Below, piece by piece: positions 8,061-16,090 of a stretch of DNA of 44,562 nt. A program made the translations under genes and the position numbers. Location of the stretch: positions 1-44,562 of the forward strand of contig JAITIC010000183.1 in assembly GCA_031279635.1 (NCBI GenBank), given 5' to 3'. The stretch comes from Treponema sp. Its GTDB lineage: Bacteria; Spirochaetota; Spirochaetia; Treponematales; Breznakiellaceae. The first letter of the stretch is position 1; every line of letters starts with the position of its first letter. Below the pieces are notes generated by a model. That model was not told the DNA's origin, did no database searches, and was given only the letters and a program-made list of their open reading frames with translations.

Positions 8061-9409
8061 CCAAAAATTTCCTCGTCGCTGGGCTGATTCCAGTTTGGTT
8101 TGACATAAGCGATACGGGATTTATTGAACAGGTGATAGTAGGAGAGATTTTCGCTTATGGAATTATTTCCCCAACTGCCGCAGCCCAGGGTGGTGGTAGG
8201 AGAAAGAGAATTCTGGAAAGCACCGCCGTTCATACTGGTACAGATCTGGTTTACGAGGATACGGGAAACAGGAAGTTTAAGGCCCGCATATTCAATGCGC
8301 TGCTTGTTATTGGACTGCACGTCCACTGAATGGCCCGCGCCTTCGCAGAGCAGATTCGCGTGTGCAATATCCACCGCTTCTTCCCAAGTATTGTATTCGT
8401 ATGCGGTCATCACAGGGCACATTTTTTCGCGGGAAAGGTAATCTTCTTTTCCGTATTTTTCAGGCTTGAGGATAATTGCCCTGGTCCCTGCGGGGATATC
8501 AACACCTGCCAGTTTGGCGATGGCCTGGACAGACTGACCGACTGAATCCTTATTAATCTGGCCGTTGGGGAAAAGTGCTTTTCTGAATTTATCCACCAGC
8601 GCAGGATCGTCAATATAAAAGGCGCCGTTTTTCACAAAGGCGTCGATCACTTTTTTAAAATCCTTCTTGGCGGCAACGATGGTCTGGGTACCGGAGCAGA
8701 TAATCCCGTTATCAAATATGCGGCTCTGGATCATTTTTTTTGCGGTTTCTTCAATGTCCACGTCATCATCCACGAGACCCTGCACATTGCCGGGGCCGAC
8801 GCCGAAGCTGGGTTTCCCTGAAGAATATGCGGATTTAACCATGGCGGCGCCGCCTGTAGCTATTACCACATCTACCGATTTCATCAGTTCTGTACTCAGC
8901 TCGATGGTAGGTTCTTCAATAACAAGAAAGATATCCCGTGGTACGCCCATTTTGTCCAATTCCGCATAATAGAGTTCCGCAAGGCGGGCGGCGCATTTTT
9001 TGCCCCTTGGGTGAGGGGCTATAATGATGGAGTTGCCGCCCTTTACGGCAAACATGGCGTTGCACATGGGCGTAACGATGGGATTGGTACAGGGAGTAGC
9101 GGCGCCGATAACGCCCATGGGTTTTGCTGCCAGGGCAATGCCGGCCTTTTCATCGTATTCCAGTATGCCTACGGACTTTTTGCCTTTAAGGCCGTACCAG
9201 AGCAGGCGGGCTTTCCCCTTGTTTTTGGTGATCTTGTCTTCATAGACCCCCATACGGCTTTCTTCGGCTGCCATTTTTGCAAGTGGTTCCGCGTTATCGT
9301 AGACAACCTTTGCCAGCATACGGACTACAGAGTCTATTTTTTCCTGGGAATACCCGGCAATGACAGCCTGGGCTGCCCGTGATTTTTTAACAAGTTCTGC
9401 GATTTCCAT
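8057..9409 (-). CDS. CoA-acylating aldehyde dehydrogenase (succinate-semialdehyde/acetaldehyde type)
   Basis: 450 aa, the size of the stand-alone acylating aldehyde dehydrogenases (clostridial SucD, EutE, PduP and the AdhE N-terminus), which interconvert acyl-CoA plus NAD(P)H and the free aldehyde. The catalytic Cys is in GIICSGTQT (C238). The cofactor region ATGGAAMVKSAYSSGKP and the C-terminal PTTTLGCGSWGNNSISEN are typical. The C-terminal part (GGAFQNSLSPTTTLGCGSWG) most resembles Clostridium kluyveri-type succinate-semialdehyde dehydrogenase, but the substrate cannot be fixed from sequence. Its ribosome site is AAGGAGCG before ATG 9409. In the operon it can act as an electron sink or salvage an aldehyde intermediate. 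Confidence 0.85.
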   Translation of the reverse strand: MEIAELVKKSRAAQAVIAGYSQEKIDSVVRMLAKVVYDNAEPLAKMAAEESRMGVYEDKITKNKGKARLLWYGLKGKKSVGILEYDEKAGIALAAKPMGVIGAATPCTNPIVTPMCNAMFAVKGGNSIIIAPHPRGKKCAARLAELYYAELDKMGVPRDIFLVIEEPTIELSTELMKSVDVVIATGGAAMVKSAYSSGKPSFGVGPGNVQGLVDDDVDIEETAKKMIQSRIFDNGIICSGTQTIVAAKKDFKKVIDAFVKNGAFYIDDPALVDKFRKALFPNGQINKDSVGQSVQAIAKLAGVDIPAGTRAIILKPEKYGKEDYLSREKMCPVMTAYEYNTWEEAVDIAHANLLCEGAGHSVDVQSNNKQRIEYAGLKLPVSRILVNQICTSMNGGAFQNSLSPTTTLGCGSWGNNSISENLSYYHLFNKSRIAYVKPNWNQPSDEEIFG

Positions 9410-9439
9410 GTTTCGCTCCTTAAAACAAAATTATTTGCG

Positions 9440-9470
9440 CCGGTTTCAGAATCAGGTGTTTTGAAACCGG
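9440..9470 (-). other. Intercistronic stem-loop between SDR and aldehyde dehydrogenase genes
   Basis: CCGGTTTCA (9440-9448) pairs perfectly with TGAAACCGG (9462-9470) around a 13-nt loop, in the largest gap of TU2 (9410-9510). No T-run follows on the minus strand, so it is more likely an RNA processing or stability element than a full terminator. Confidence 0.45.
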
Positions 9471-9510
9471 GAATATTACCATGCGCCGGAACAGCTTCCG
9501 GGCTCATCCG

Positions 9511-10251
9511 TCATATCATTGAAATTCCGCCGTTCACATCTATGCAGGCTCCGGTTATGTACGAAGCGTAATCACTTGCCAGAAAGAGTACGGCGCCGGC
9601 CACATCTTCCCCTGTGCCTATGCGGCCGAGGGGCACAGTCTTTGGATCATAGCCGTAGGTCGTGGTCATTTCGGTGGTGATAAGGCCGGGGGAAACGGTG
9701 TTTACCCGTATATTATTCGGCGCCCCCGCCTTGGCGAGGCTTTTGGTAAGGGTCAGTACCGCCGCCTTGGAGGAAGGATAATCGGGAGTTACCAGAATAC
9801 CCCCTCCCCGGGCAGCTTGAGACGAAAGGTTGATGATACAGCCGTCCTTCTGTTTTTCCATGACACGGAAGGTTTCCCGGCAGATGAAGAACAGTCCTTT
9901 CAGGTTAATGTCGAAGGTAAGATCCCACTGTTCCTCATTTACCGAATAGATGTTTCCCATGCGGGAAATACCCGCGCAGTTTACCACGATATCAAGGCGT
10001 CCCATCCGTTTTACCGCTTCGGCGATAAGAGCGGTGTCCGCTTCCTCCTTACGGAGATCGGCGTCAAGGCAGACGCTTTTAACGCCGGTTTCGTTTTCAA
10101 TCTGAGATGCACTATGCAGAAGATTTTCCTTGCGCACATCGGTCAGGGTCAGCCCGCCTATTTTGTGACGGGCGAAAATCAGGGCGCAGGCCGCGCCAAT
10201 ACCCCCGGCAGCTCCGGTGATAAGGGCGGTTTTATTTTCAAGGGTAAACAT
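9511..10251 (-). CDS. Short-chain dehydrogenase/reductase (TU2)
   Basis: 246 aa classical SDR. Cofactor motif TGAAGGIG (13-20), an Asp in LTLTDVRK that usually selects NAD(H), VNCAGIS, catalytic Ser in NLSSQAA and YPSSK. It would oxidise an alcohol or reduce a ketone on the pathway intermediate. SDRs of this kind sit next to acetoin dehydrogenases as butanediol/acetoin reductases, and also in sugar-acid pathways, so the substrate is open. It lies directly after the E2 gene (11-bp gap), inside the operon. Confidence 0.85.
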   Translation of the reverse strand: MFTLENKTALITGAAGGIGAACALIFARHKIGGLTLTDVRKENLLHSASQIENETGVKSVCLDADLRKEEADTALIAEAVKRMGRLDIVVNCAGISRMGNIYSVNEEQWDLTFDINLKGLFFICRETFRVMEKQKDGCIINLSSQAARGGGILVTPDYPSSKAAVLTLTKSLAKAGAPNNIRVNTVSPGLITTEMTTTYGYDPKTVPLGRIGTGEDVAGAVLFLASDYASYITGACIDVNGGISMI

Positions 10252-10262
10252 TCGCTTTCCTC

Positions 10263-11609
10263 CTACAGCAGCTTATAGGGATTTTCAAGGTAGTCTTTTA
10301 CACGGGCAAGGAATTCTGCCGCGGGCGCGCCGTCAACAACGCGGTGATCATAGGAAAGGGTCAGCTTCATCACCGGGTGAATTTCAACAGCACCCTGAAC
10401 GGCCACCGGGGTATCTTCAATCCTGCCTACGGCAAGTATTCCCGCTTCGGGGGGATTGATGATGGCGGCGAATTCCTCCAGGCCGTACATCCCAAGGTTG
10501 GAAATGGTAAAACTGCCGCCCGAATAATCATCAGGGGCAAGCGTCCCGTTTCTGGCTTTTTCGGCGCGTTCTTTTATTGCCGATGAAAGTTCCCGCAGGG
10601 TTAAAAGATCGGCGTCCTTTACCACCGGAACGATAAGGCCTTCGCCAAGGGCTACGGCAACTCCAAGATTGACAAAATCCTTGCGCCATATTCCTTCGGG
10701 GGTAAGCTCGGCGTTCATGGCGGGGAAGTCCACAAGGGAACGTACACTGGCAAAAGCGATAAGATCGTTGTAGCTTACCGCCTTTTCCAGAGCCGTTCGT
10801 ACCCTGACCGCTTCGTCCATACGCACACTGATACGGTGAAAGGTTTGGGCGTTTTCATTCTGGCTTTGCTTCATGCGTTCCGCGATGATCTTCCGCATGC
10901 CCTTTAGGGGGATAATATTTTTTGCGCCCGATGCGGAAAGCCGGCGGGCTTTTATGACATCGCCGCGCATGATCTTTCCCCTGGCTCCCGTCCCCTGTAC
11001 CAGTGAAAGATCCACCCCTTCCAACCCCGCCGTTTTTTTGGCAAGCGGGGAGGCGGCTGTTTGGGACACCGGGGAAACACCCGCGTTTTTTGCGGTGATA
11101 ATATCGCGCTCCACGATCATGCCGGCAGGGGCGGAACCGCGGATATTTTTATAATCTATGCCGAATTCCCGCGCCCGCATTTTTGCCCGGGGAGAAATAA
11201 AAATTCCCCCGCCGGTTCGGGGAACAGGACCAGAAGCGGAAGCCGCCGGAACGCCGCCGTCCGCCGAAGCGGCGCCCGGCATCATCCCAACGCCTGCGGA
11301 AAGTCCGCCTGCCGAAGGCGCGGTCTGTCCCCCGGAATCAAGTTCCGCAAGAATACCGGAAATATCTTCGCCGGGATTTCCCACTATGGCGATCACCGCG
11401 GTTATGGGCCGTGTGTCCCCTTTACCGGCTATGATTTTAAGAAGCGTTCCCGAAACCGGGGCGTTGATTACAATGGTTAGCTTGTCGGTTTCCATTTCAA
11501 ACAAAGGCTGGCCCTGAGTAACTTTTTCACCTTCTTTTACCAGCCATTCGAGTATGGTTCCCTCGGTCATCTGCAGGCCCTGTTTGGGCAGGATGATACG
11601 TTCCGCCAT
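10263..11609 (-). CDS. 2-oxoacid/acetoin dehydrogenase E2 (lipoyl acyltransferase) with two subunit-binding domains
   Basis: 448 aa. Order of domains: a lipoyl domain with the modified lysine in EMETDKLTIV (K43); an Ala/Gly/Pro linker (about 92-134); a first peripheral-subunit-binding domain (FISPRAKMRAREFGIDY.., 137-173); a second one (ASPLAKKTAGLEGVDL.., 187-222); and the catalytic acyltransferase domain ending LSYDHRVVDGAPAAEF with the active-site His. Most E2 chains have only one subunit-binding domain. It accepts the acyl group made by E1 and passes it to CoA. It follows E1 beta with an 11-bp gap. Acetoin-type complexes are the closest match by gene order (E1 alpha, E1 beta, E2, E3). Confidence 0.92.
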   Translation of the reverse strand: MAERIILPKQGLQMTEGTILEWLVKEGEKVTQGQPLFEMETDKLTIVINAPVSGTLLKIIAGKGDTRPITAVIAIVGNPGEDISGILAELDSGGQTAPSAGGLSAGVGMMPGAASADGGVPAASASGPVPRTGGGIFISPRAKMRAREFGIDYKNIRGSAPAGMIVERDIITAKNAGVSPVSQTAASPLAKKTAGLEGVDLSLVQGTGARGKIMRGDVIKARRLSASGAKNIIPLKGMRKIIAERMKQSQNENAQTFHRISVRMDEAVRVRTALEKAVSYNDLIAFASVRSLVDFPAMNAELTPEGIWRKDFVNLGVAVALGEGLIVPVVKDADLLTLRELSSAIKERAEKARNGTLAPDDYSGGSFTISNLGMYGLEEFAAIINPPEAGILAVGRIEDTPVAVQGAVEIHPVMKLTLSYDHRVVDGAPAAEFLARVKDYLENPYKLL

Positions 11610-11620
11610 GACGTCTCCTT

Positions 11621-12604
11621 CTACTTCAGATGCAGGCTTACTTTCGCCGCCGCGACAATATCGTCTACCTGCGGGACTACTGCGTTTTCCAGGTCGAGGT
11701 TAAACGGCAGGGTACACATTTTTGAACCGACCCGTATCGGCGGGGCATCCAGATATTGAAAGGCTTTTTCGGTTACCAGTGACGCGATTTCCGCTCCCCA
11801 GCCCATGGTTCTGTGGGCTTCGTGAACCGTTACCAGCCTGCCGGTTTTTTTCACCGATTCCACAATGGTGTCTATATCCAGAGGGACTAAAGTCCGGGGA
11901 TCGATCACCTCGGCGGAGATTCCGTCTTTTTCCAGGCGTTCCGCCGCTTCCAGGGATTTTCCACGGTAGAGAAAAGAGCCGACAATGGTAAGGTCTTTGC
12001 CTTCCCTTACGATGTCGCATTTGCCGAAGGGCAGGGCGAATTCAGGATCATCGCTTACTTCCCCCTTCATCGCGTACATGGCTTTGTGTTCAAAAAAGAG
12101 AACCGGATTATCGTCCCGTATGGCGGTGCGGAGCAGACCCGCGGCGTCGGCCGGAGACGAAGGGCAGACAATCTTTATGCCCGGAATATGCATCATCATG
12201 GATTCCACGGACTGCGAATGTTGGCCGCCGTTACCCCGCCCTATTCCCTGCTGGCCGCGTATTACCAGGGGCACCTTTACCTTGCCGCCGAACATGTACC
12301 GCATTTTTGCCGCCTGATTCAGCACCTGATCCATAGCGAGGTAGAGAAAGTCCATGTACATCAGTTCCACAACCGGCCTCATGCCGACGCTGGCGGCGCC
12401 TACGCCGGCGCCCACAAAGGTATTTTCCGATATGGGGGTATTGCGTACCCGATCTTCCCCGAATTCATCAATAAGGCCGCGGGTACAGCCGAATATACCC
12501 CCTTGTTTGGCGACATCTTCTCCCATGACGAACACTTCAGAATCGCGGCGCATTTCTTCGGCCAGTACATCCCGTATGGCCATTGCGTAGGTTTTAATAC
12601 TCAT
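11621..12604 (-). CDS. Thiamine-dependent dehydrogenase E1 beta subunit (acetoin/pyruvate type)
   Basis: 327 aa, the normal length. Characteristic stretches are FVMGEDVAKQGGIFG, the TPP-activating Glu in TPISENTFVGAGVGAASVG, ELMYMDFLYLAMDQ, GQQGIGRGNGGQHSQS and the C-terminal VTVHEAHRTMGWGAEIAS. Together with E1 alpha it decarboxylates a 2-oxoacid or cleaves an alpha-hydroxyketone or diketone and loads the acyl group on E2. Its ATG overlaps the E1 alpha stop by 4 bp, so the subunits are probably made in equal amounts. Confidence 0.93.
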   Translation of the reverse strand: MSIKTYAMAIRDVLAEEMRRDSEVFVMGEDVAKQGGIFGCTRGLIDEFGEDRVRNTPISENTFVGAGVGAASVGMRPVVELMYMDFLYLAMDQVLNQAAKMRYMFGGKVKVPLVIRGQQGIGRGNGGQHSQSVESMMMHIPGIKIVCPSSPADAAGLLRTAIRDDNPVLFFEHKAMYAMKGEVSDDPEFALPFGKCDIVREGKDLTIVGSFLYRGKSLEAAERLEKDGISAEVIDPRTLVPLDIDTIVESVKKTGRLVTVHEAHRTMGWGAEIASLVTEKAFQYLDAPPIRVGSKMCTLPFNLDLENAVVPQVDDIVAAAKVSLHLK

Positions 12605-13590
12605 TTCGGTTCGCCTCCCTCTACATACATACCGTCCATCACATGAGCGGGGTCCGGATTGGGACTTGCGAGGGCAAATTGGGCGGCTTCCGCAACTTCC
12701 TTTTGCACCCGCGCGTCAATGGCTGCCAGTTCATTTTCAGCGGCGACGCCTTTTTCCAAAAGATATGTACGAAACCGTTTGATTGGACATTTTTCCATCC
12801 ACGCCGCCACTTCTTCCCTGGTGCGGTACACTTCAGGATCGCCTGTCCAGTGACCTTTCCAGCGGTAGGTTTTCGCTTCGATGAGGGAAGGACCTTCCCC
12901 TTTCCGTGCCCGTTCAAGGCACTGCGAAAAGACATCCAAAACGGCGATAACGTCGTTTCCGTCAACCACGATGCCCGGCATTGCATAGCCGGCGGCCCGG
13001 TCCGCTATATCCTTTACCGAAGTGGATTGGCTGACCGGAACGGAAATGGCAAACCCGTTATTTTCACAGACAAATACCAGCGGCAGTTTCCAGACCGAAG
13101 CGAGGTTGAGTGATTCATGGAAAGTACCCTGGTTGGACGCGCCGTCGCCGAAGAATGTTACGGTAACGCGGTCGGTTTTGTGCATTTTCTGGGCAAGGGC
13201 GCCGCCTACCGCGATAGGCAGCCCGCCGCCGACTATGGCGTTGGCCCCCATATTTCCCTTTGCAAGATCGCAGATGTGCATGGAACCGCCGCGTCCATGG
13301 CAAAATCCGGTTTCTTTTCCCATTAATTCGGAAAAGGCGCTTTTAAGATCGCGGCTTTTGGCGATTCCGTGGCCGTGTCCCCGGTGAGTCGAGGTAATGT
13401 AGTCCCCGTCGTTGAGCAGGGAGATAATAGACGCGCATATCGCCTCTTGCCCTATACACAGATGTACCGATCCGCGAAGCTTGTTTTCCTGAAAAAACTG
13501 AAAACTTGTCTCTTCGAAAAGACGGATCTGCTTCATTACCAGGTAAATATCCAGCAAAAGCTCTTTGCTGTATGTCTTTTCCTGTTTCAA
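12601..13590 (-). CDS. Thiamine-dependent dehydrogenase E1 alpha subunit (acetoin/pyruvate type), TTG start
   Basis: 329 aa when started at TTG 13590. The ORF track begins at 13842, but that would run through the promoter and into gntR. An AGGAGG ribosome site lies 8 bases before the TTG, and the protein then opens LKQEKTYSKELLLDIYLVM as E1 alpha chains do. The TPP-binding motif is FFGDGASNQGTFHESLN...VCENN, and GKETGFCHGRGGSMH and the THRGHGH loop are present. It is the first gene of TU2, transcribed from a promoter at 13627-13655 that overlaps a predicted GntR operator. Acetoin dehydrogenase AcoA is the nearest relative in type; the real substrate is unknown. Confidence 0.9.
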   Translation of the reverse strand: MKQEKTYSKELLLDIYLVMKQIRLFEETSFQFFQENKLRGSVHLCIGQEAICASIISLLNDGDYITSTHRGHGHGIAKSRDLKSAFSELMGKETGFCHGRGGSMHICDLAKGNMGANAIVGGGLPIAVGGALAQKMHKTDRVTVTFFGDGASNQGTFHESLNLASVWKLPLVFVCENNGFAISVPVSQSTSVKDIADRAAGYAMPGIVVDGNDVIAVLDVFSQCLERARKGEGPSLIEAKTYRWKGHWTGDPEVYRTREEVAAWMEKCPIKRFRTYLLEKGVAAENELAAIDARVQKEVAEAAQFALASPNPDPAHVMDGMYVEGGEPK

Positions 13591-13626
13591 ATAATTAATC
13601 CTCCTCGTAATGAACTTGACAAATAC

Positions 13627-13655
13627 ATTATAACAGACTAAAACTGGTATTACAA
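13627..13655 (-). promoter_or_regulatory. TU2 promoter
   Basis: On the minus strand: TTGTAA (13650-13655), 17 bp, TATAAT (13627-13632), about 35 bp ahead of the TTG start of E1 alpha. The -35 box lies inside the predicted GntR operator, so a bound regulator would block RNA polymerase. Confidence 0.6.
13645..13655 (+). promoter_or_regulatory. Predicted GntR (FadR-type) operator between gntR and TU2
   Basis: TGGTATTACAA fits the T-N-G-T-N3-A-C-N-A pattern of FadR-subfamily operators. A second TGGTATTA follows exactly 20 bp downstream (13665-13672), and an ACCAA arm at 13680-13684 pairs with its TTGGT. The same 11-mer, with one or two changes, occurs upstream of TU1 and TU3. Confidence 0.6.
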
Positions 13656-13697
13656 TATATAAATTGGTATTATTTACAAACCAATCAGGAGGATAGC

Positions 13698-14399
13698 ATG
13701 TTTGGACTTTTACAGCACAAAAGAATATCTGAAGAAGTAGTGGATATGATAATCCAGCGTATACGTACCGGCGACCTTGAAGTAGGGCAAAAACTCCCCC
13801 CTGAACGGATATTGGCTGAGGAAATGGGGGTAAGCCGTACATCCCTGCGGGAGGCCCTGCGCGCGCTTGAAAGCATGGGGTACATTCATTCCGTTACCGG
13901 CGGGGGCAATTATGTCAATTCGGTGTCCCTTGAACATGTTTTATCACCCCTTTCGGCCATGGTTGCCCAGGACAAAAATCTGGCTTTTGACATTATTGAA
14001 GTACGGCGGCACCTTGAGGTACACATGGCCGCACTGGCCGCTAAAAACGCCACTAAACAGCAGGTGTCTCAAATTTTCGGTTCCATCCTCAATATGCAAT
14101 CGGAAATTGAGGCCGGCGGCAACGGCGTACTCGGCGACAACCAGTTCCATCTTGAGATTGCCCGTGCTTCCCAAAACAAGGCGTTTGCGATCATTGTGGA
14201 GTTGATCGCCGAATTGTTGGCCGAATCACGCAAGGCAACCCTGGACATACCCGGCCAGCCTGTGAAAAGCATTGACGATCACATGGTTATTTTTGAGGCT
14301 ATCCGGGCCGGAGATGAACAGAAGGCCGCGGCGGCAATGTCCGAACATCTGGTCAAGGCCCAGAACAACCTCATAAAATTTAGCCAGGAATCGCAATAG
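13698..14399 (+). CDS. FadR-subfamily GntR transcriptional regulator
   Basis: 233 aa with an AGGAGG ribosome site 6 bases before the ATG. The N-terminal winged helix (about 8-74) shows LPPERILAEEMGVSRTSLREALRALESMGYI. The C-terminal FCD domain carries the usual metal/ligand histidines (RRHLEVHMAAL, NQFHLEIARAS, DDHMVIFEAI, SEHL). FCD proteins bind organic acids or sugar acids and usually repress. The gene is divergent from TU2 and convergent with TU1, at the centre of the island, and operator-like sites lie at every island promoter. Regulation of the whole pathway by a sugar-acid or acid intermediate is the natural reading (inference). Confidence 0.92.
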   Translation: MFGLLQHKRISEEVVDMIIQRIRTGDLEVGQKLPPERILAEEMGVSRTSLREALRALESMGYIHSVTGGGNYVNSVSLEHVLSPLSAMVAQDKNLAFDIIEVRRHLEVHMAALAAKNATKQQVSQIFGSILNMQSEIEAGGNGVLGDNQFHLEIARASQNKAFAIIVELIAELLAESRKATLDIPGQPVKSIDDHMVIFEAIRAGDEQKAAAAMSEHLVKAQNNLIKFSQESQ

Positions 14400-14416
14400 C
14401 CCGAACCGGAGAACCG
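14393..14416. repeat. 24-bp direct repeat, copy 1 (gntR stop region)
   Basis: Identical over 24 bp to 15,423-15,446. This copy covers the gntR stop codon and ends right next to the stop codon of the DUF4432 gene. The other copy is the C-terminal coding end of the cyclase gene. The pair brackets the DUF4432 gene. Confidence 0.8.
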
Positions 14417-15394
14417 CTACTTATCCTCAATGCGTATGCGGACATGGAAGGCGCGTTCCTCTCCGGGCGCGATAAATTGCAATTTTCCCTCCTGTCTCAT
14501 TTTATCCCGCCCAAGGGCATGACAATTACCGGGTTCAAAACCAATGACATAATCTCTCGTTTTAAGCAGCTTCCACTGAACCATGTAGGGGAGTTCATTG
14601 ATATCGAAGGAAAGGGTAATGCCTATTTTCAAATCGGGGTTGTATAGCGAAGCCTTGCCTTCTTTTTCAAAGAAGTGATAATAGCACTGCTCAATGAAAT
14701 CGTCCGACGGGGGAGTTAATTTGTCCCATTTGTCAAGGTTTTTGGCGGCAATCTCGTTAAAGGGATGTTTTTCCTTTGAGAAAATCTGCATTACCGCCCT
14801 TTCGGTCAGCATGGGATACCCAAAATTGATGTGGTAAAGCAGCATCAACGGGTAAGTTTCCGTTCCCTTGTTTTTTACCTTGTCGGTAATTTCCAGATAA
14901 TTTTCGGAAAGGGACAGGGCAATCTCCCGGTTTAATTCCAGCTTCTGGTGGAACATCCAGGCGTTTAATATAAGGGCGCGTATTTTTATTTTGCCGTCCT
15001 CAATAACCGAATAGATATGTTCCGCGGGCGTGTGGGAAATATCCCCGTGGAGGGGAACTTTTTCGCCGCTGTCCTCGCAGGGAAAACCAGCGGACGTTAA
15101 TCCGCAGGTTGTAATAAAACCGGCAGTGAAAGATTTAAGAAAACCCATGCCCGCGGGTTCAATATCGTAATACTGGGGGGCGACATAACCACAGGGGGCA
15201 AAGTAGCCCAGGTTAACCCCCCGGTACGAAATTCGGGATATATCGGCGCAACGATCCGCGGCAACAGTGAATTCAACACCGCGGCCGTTTTTCGCTTCCA
15301 GCAGACGCATTCCGTCACCCTTGCCGCCTATAAGCCGGTGTTCCTCCACGCCGTATAACTGGCTTTGATGTCCGTAATATGCTTCCTGATTCAT
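14417..15394 (-). CDS. DUF4432 aldose-epimerase-like protein
   Basis: 325 aa, matching the DUF4432 family of galactose-mutarotase-like folds, which are often found in sugar catabolic operons. Landmarks are AADRCADISRISYRGVNLGYF, SAGFPCEDSGEKVPLHGDISHTP, LLYHINFGYPML and VIGFEPGNCHALGRDKMR. The His and Glu residues in these blocks resemble the catalytic pair of mutarotases. It probably isomerises or epimerises a sugar or keto-sugar; no activity can be named. It is last in TU1, 15 bp after the cyclase gene and converging on gntR. A 24-bp repeat flanks it, suggesting it entered the operon by a duplication or insertion event. Confidence 0.75.
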   Translation of the reverse strand: MNQEAYYGHQSQLYGVEEHRLIGGKGDGMRLLEAKNGRGVEFTVAADRCADISRISYRGVNLGYFAPCGYVAPQYYDIEPAGMGFLKSFTAGFITTCGLTSAGFPCEDSGEKVPLHGDISHTPAEHIYSVIEDGKIKIRALILNAWMFHQKLELNREIALSLSENYLEITDKVKNKGTETYPLMLLYHINFGYPMLTERAVMQIFSKEKHPFNEIAAKNLDKWDKLTPPSDDFIEQCYYHFFEKEGKASLYNPDLKIGITLSFDINELPYMVQWKLLKTRDYVIGFEPGNCHALGRDKMRQEGKLQFIAPGEERAFHVRIRIEDK

Positions 15395-15409
15395 GCTTTT
15401 CTCCTTGCT

Positions 15410-16051
15410 TTAATCCAAAATGGCAATAGCCCGAACCGGAGAACCGTCACGTCCCTGCAATTTGAGGGGAAGGGAATAGAAGGTAAACAGCGTATTTGCG
15501 GGAAGCTGTTCCATTTTGGACAGTCCTTCGACAATCAGAATCCCCGCGCCGAGCATTTTAACATGGACATATTTCCAGTCGGTTCCGTTCGGCGTCGGCA
15601 TATCCATGCCCACAATGCCTGTCTTTTTTTCCACAAACCAGTCGGCGAGGGACGTCGTAACAAAAGGGAAACCCGAGAAAAAAGATTGATCGGGGAATTT
15701 TTTATCCCAGCCGGTATGCAGCAATACGCTTGCCCCCTCGTCGATAAACTTTTCATAGGGTTTCAGATCGGAAGGTTCAATAGGATCTCCCGGTTTTTTG
15801 GCCGTAAGATCAACCTTTACCGCCCGCACGACGCAGCGATCAAGAGAGACCTCGTCAATACATTCGCCATTTTTGTAAAAATGTTTGGCCGCGTCCATGT
15901 GCGTACCCTGATGGGTCGAGGTGGTAAGCCGCGACAGGTTATAGCCAAGGGTATCCAGAGAACAATGCCACGACAGAGACATCTTTGGATCCATGGGCAT
16001 GGTCGGAGCGCCGTCAAACATGGGCGCGGTCAGATCGATAATCTTACTCAT
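15410..16051 (-). CDS. Cyclase-family metal-dependent hydrolase
   Basis: 213 aa protein of the family (PF04199) that includes kynurenine formamidase and isatin hydrolase. The family motif HxGTHxDxxxH is intact as HQGTHMDAAKH (H47, H51, D53, H57), so a divalent-metal active site is expected. LLHTGWDKKF and VGMDMPTPNGTD are typical later blocks. In this operon it could open a lactone or hydrolyse an acyl or diketo intermediate; this is inference. It is preceded by the SDR gene (39 bp) and followed by DUF4432. The last codons of the gene form copy 2 of the 24-bp repeat. Confidence 0.85.
   Translation of the reverse strand: MSKIIDLTAPMFDGAPTMPMDPKMSLSWHCSLDTLGYNLSRLTTSTHQGTHMDAAKHFYKNGECIDEVSLDRCVVRAVKVDLTAKKPGDPIEPSDLKPYEKFIDEGASVLLHTGWDKKFPDQSFFSGFPFVTTSLADWFVEKKTGIVGMDMPTPNGTDWKYVHVKMLGAGILIVEGLSKMEQLPANTLFTFYSLPLKLQGRDGSPVRAIAILD
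15423..15446. repeat. 24-bp direct repeat, copy 2 (cyclase C-terminus)
   Basis: Encodes SPVRAIA near the cyclase C-terminus, which looks native here. The copy at 14,393-14,416 is therefore the likely derivative. The repeats lie 1,030 bp apart. Confidence 0.8.
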
Positions 16052-16090
16052 ATAAATCCCCCATTTGAGAAAGCTAAAGAAATCCTGAAC

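Noticed and set aside
13591-13842. N-terminal extension of E1 alpha in the ORF track
   Set aside because: It would read through the TU2 promoter and into the gntR coding region; the TTG at 13590 has a proper ribosome site.
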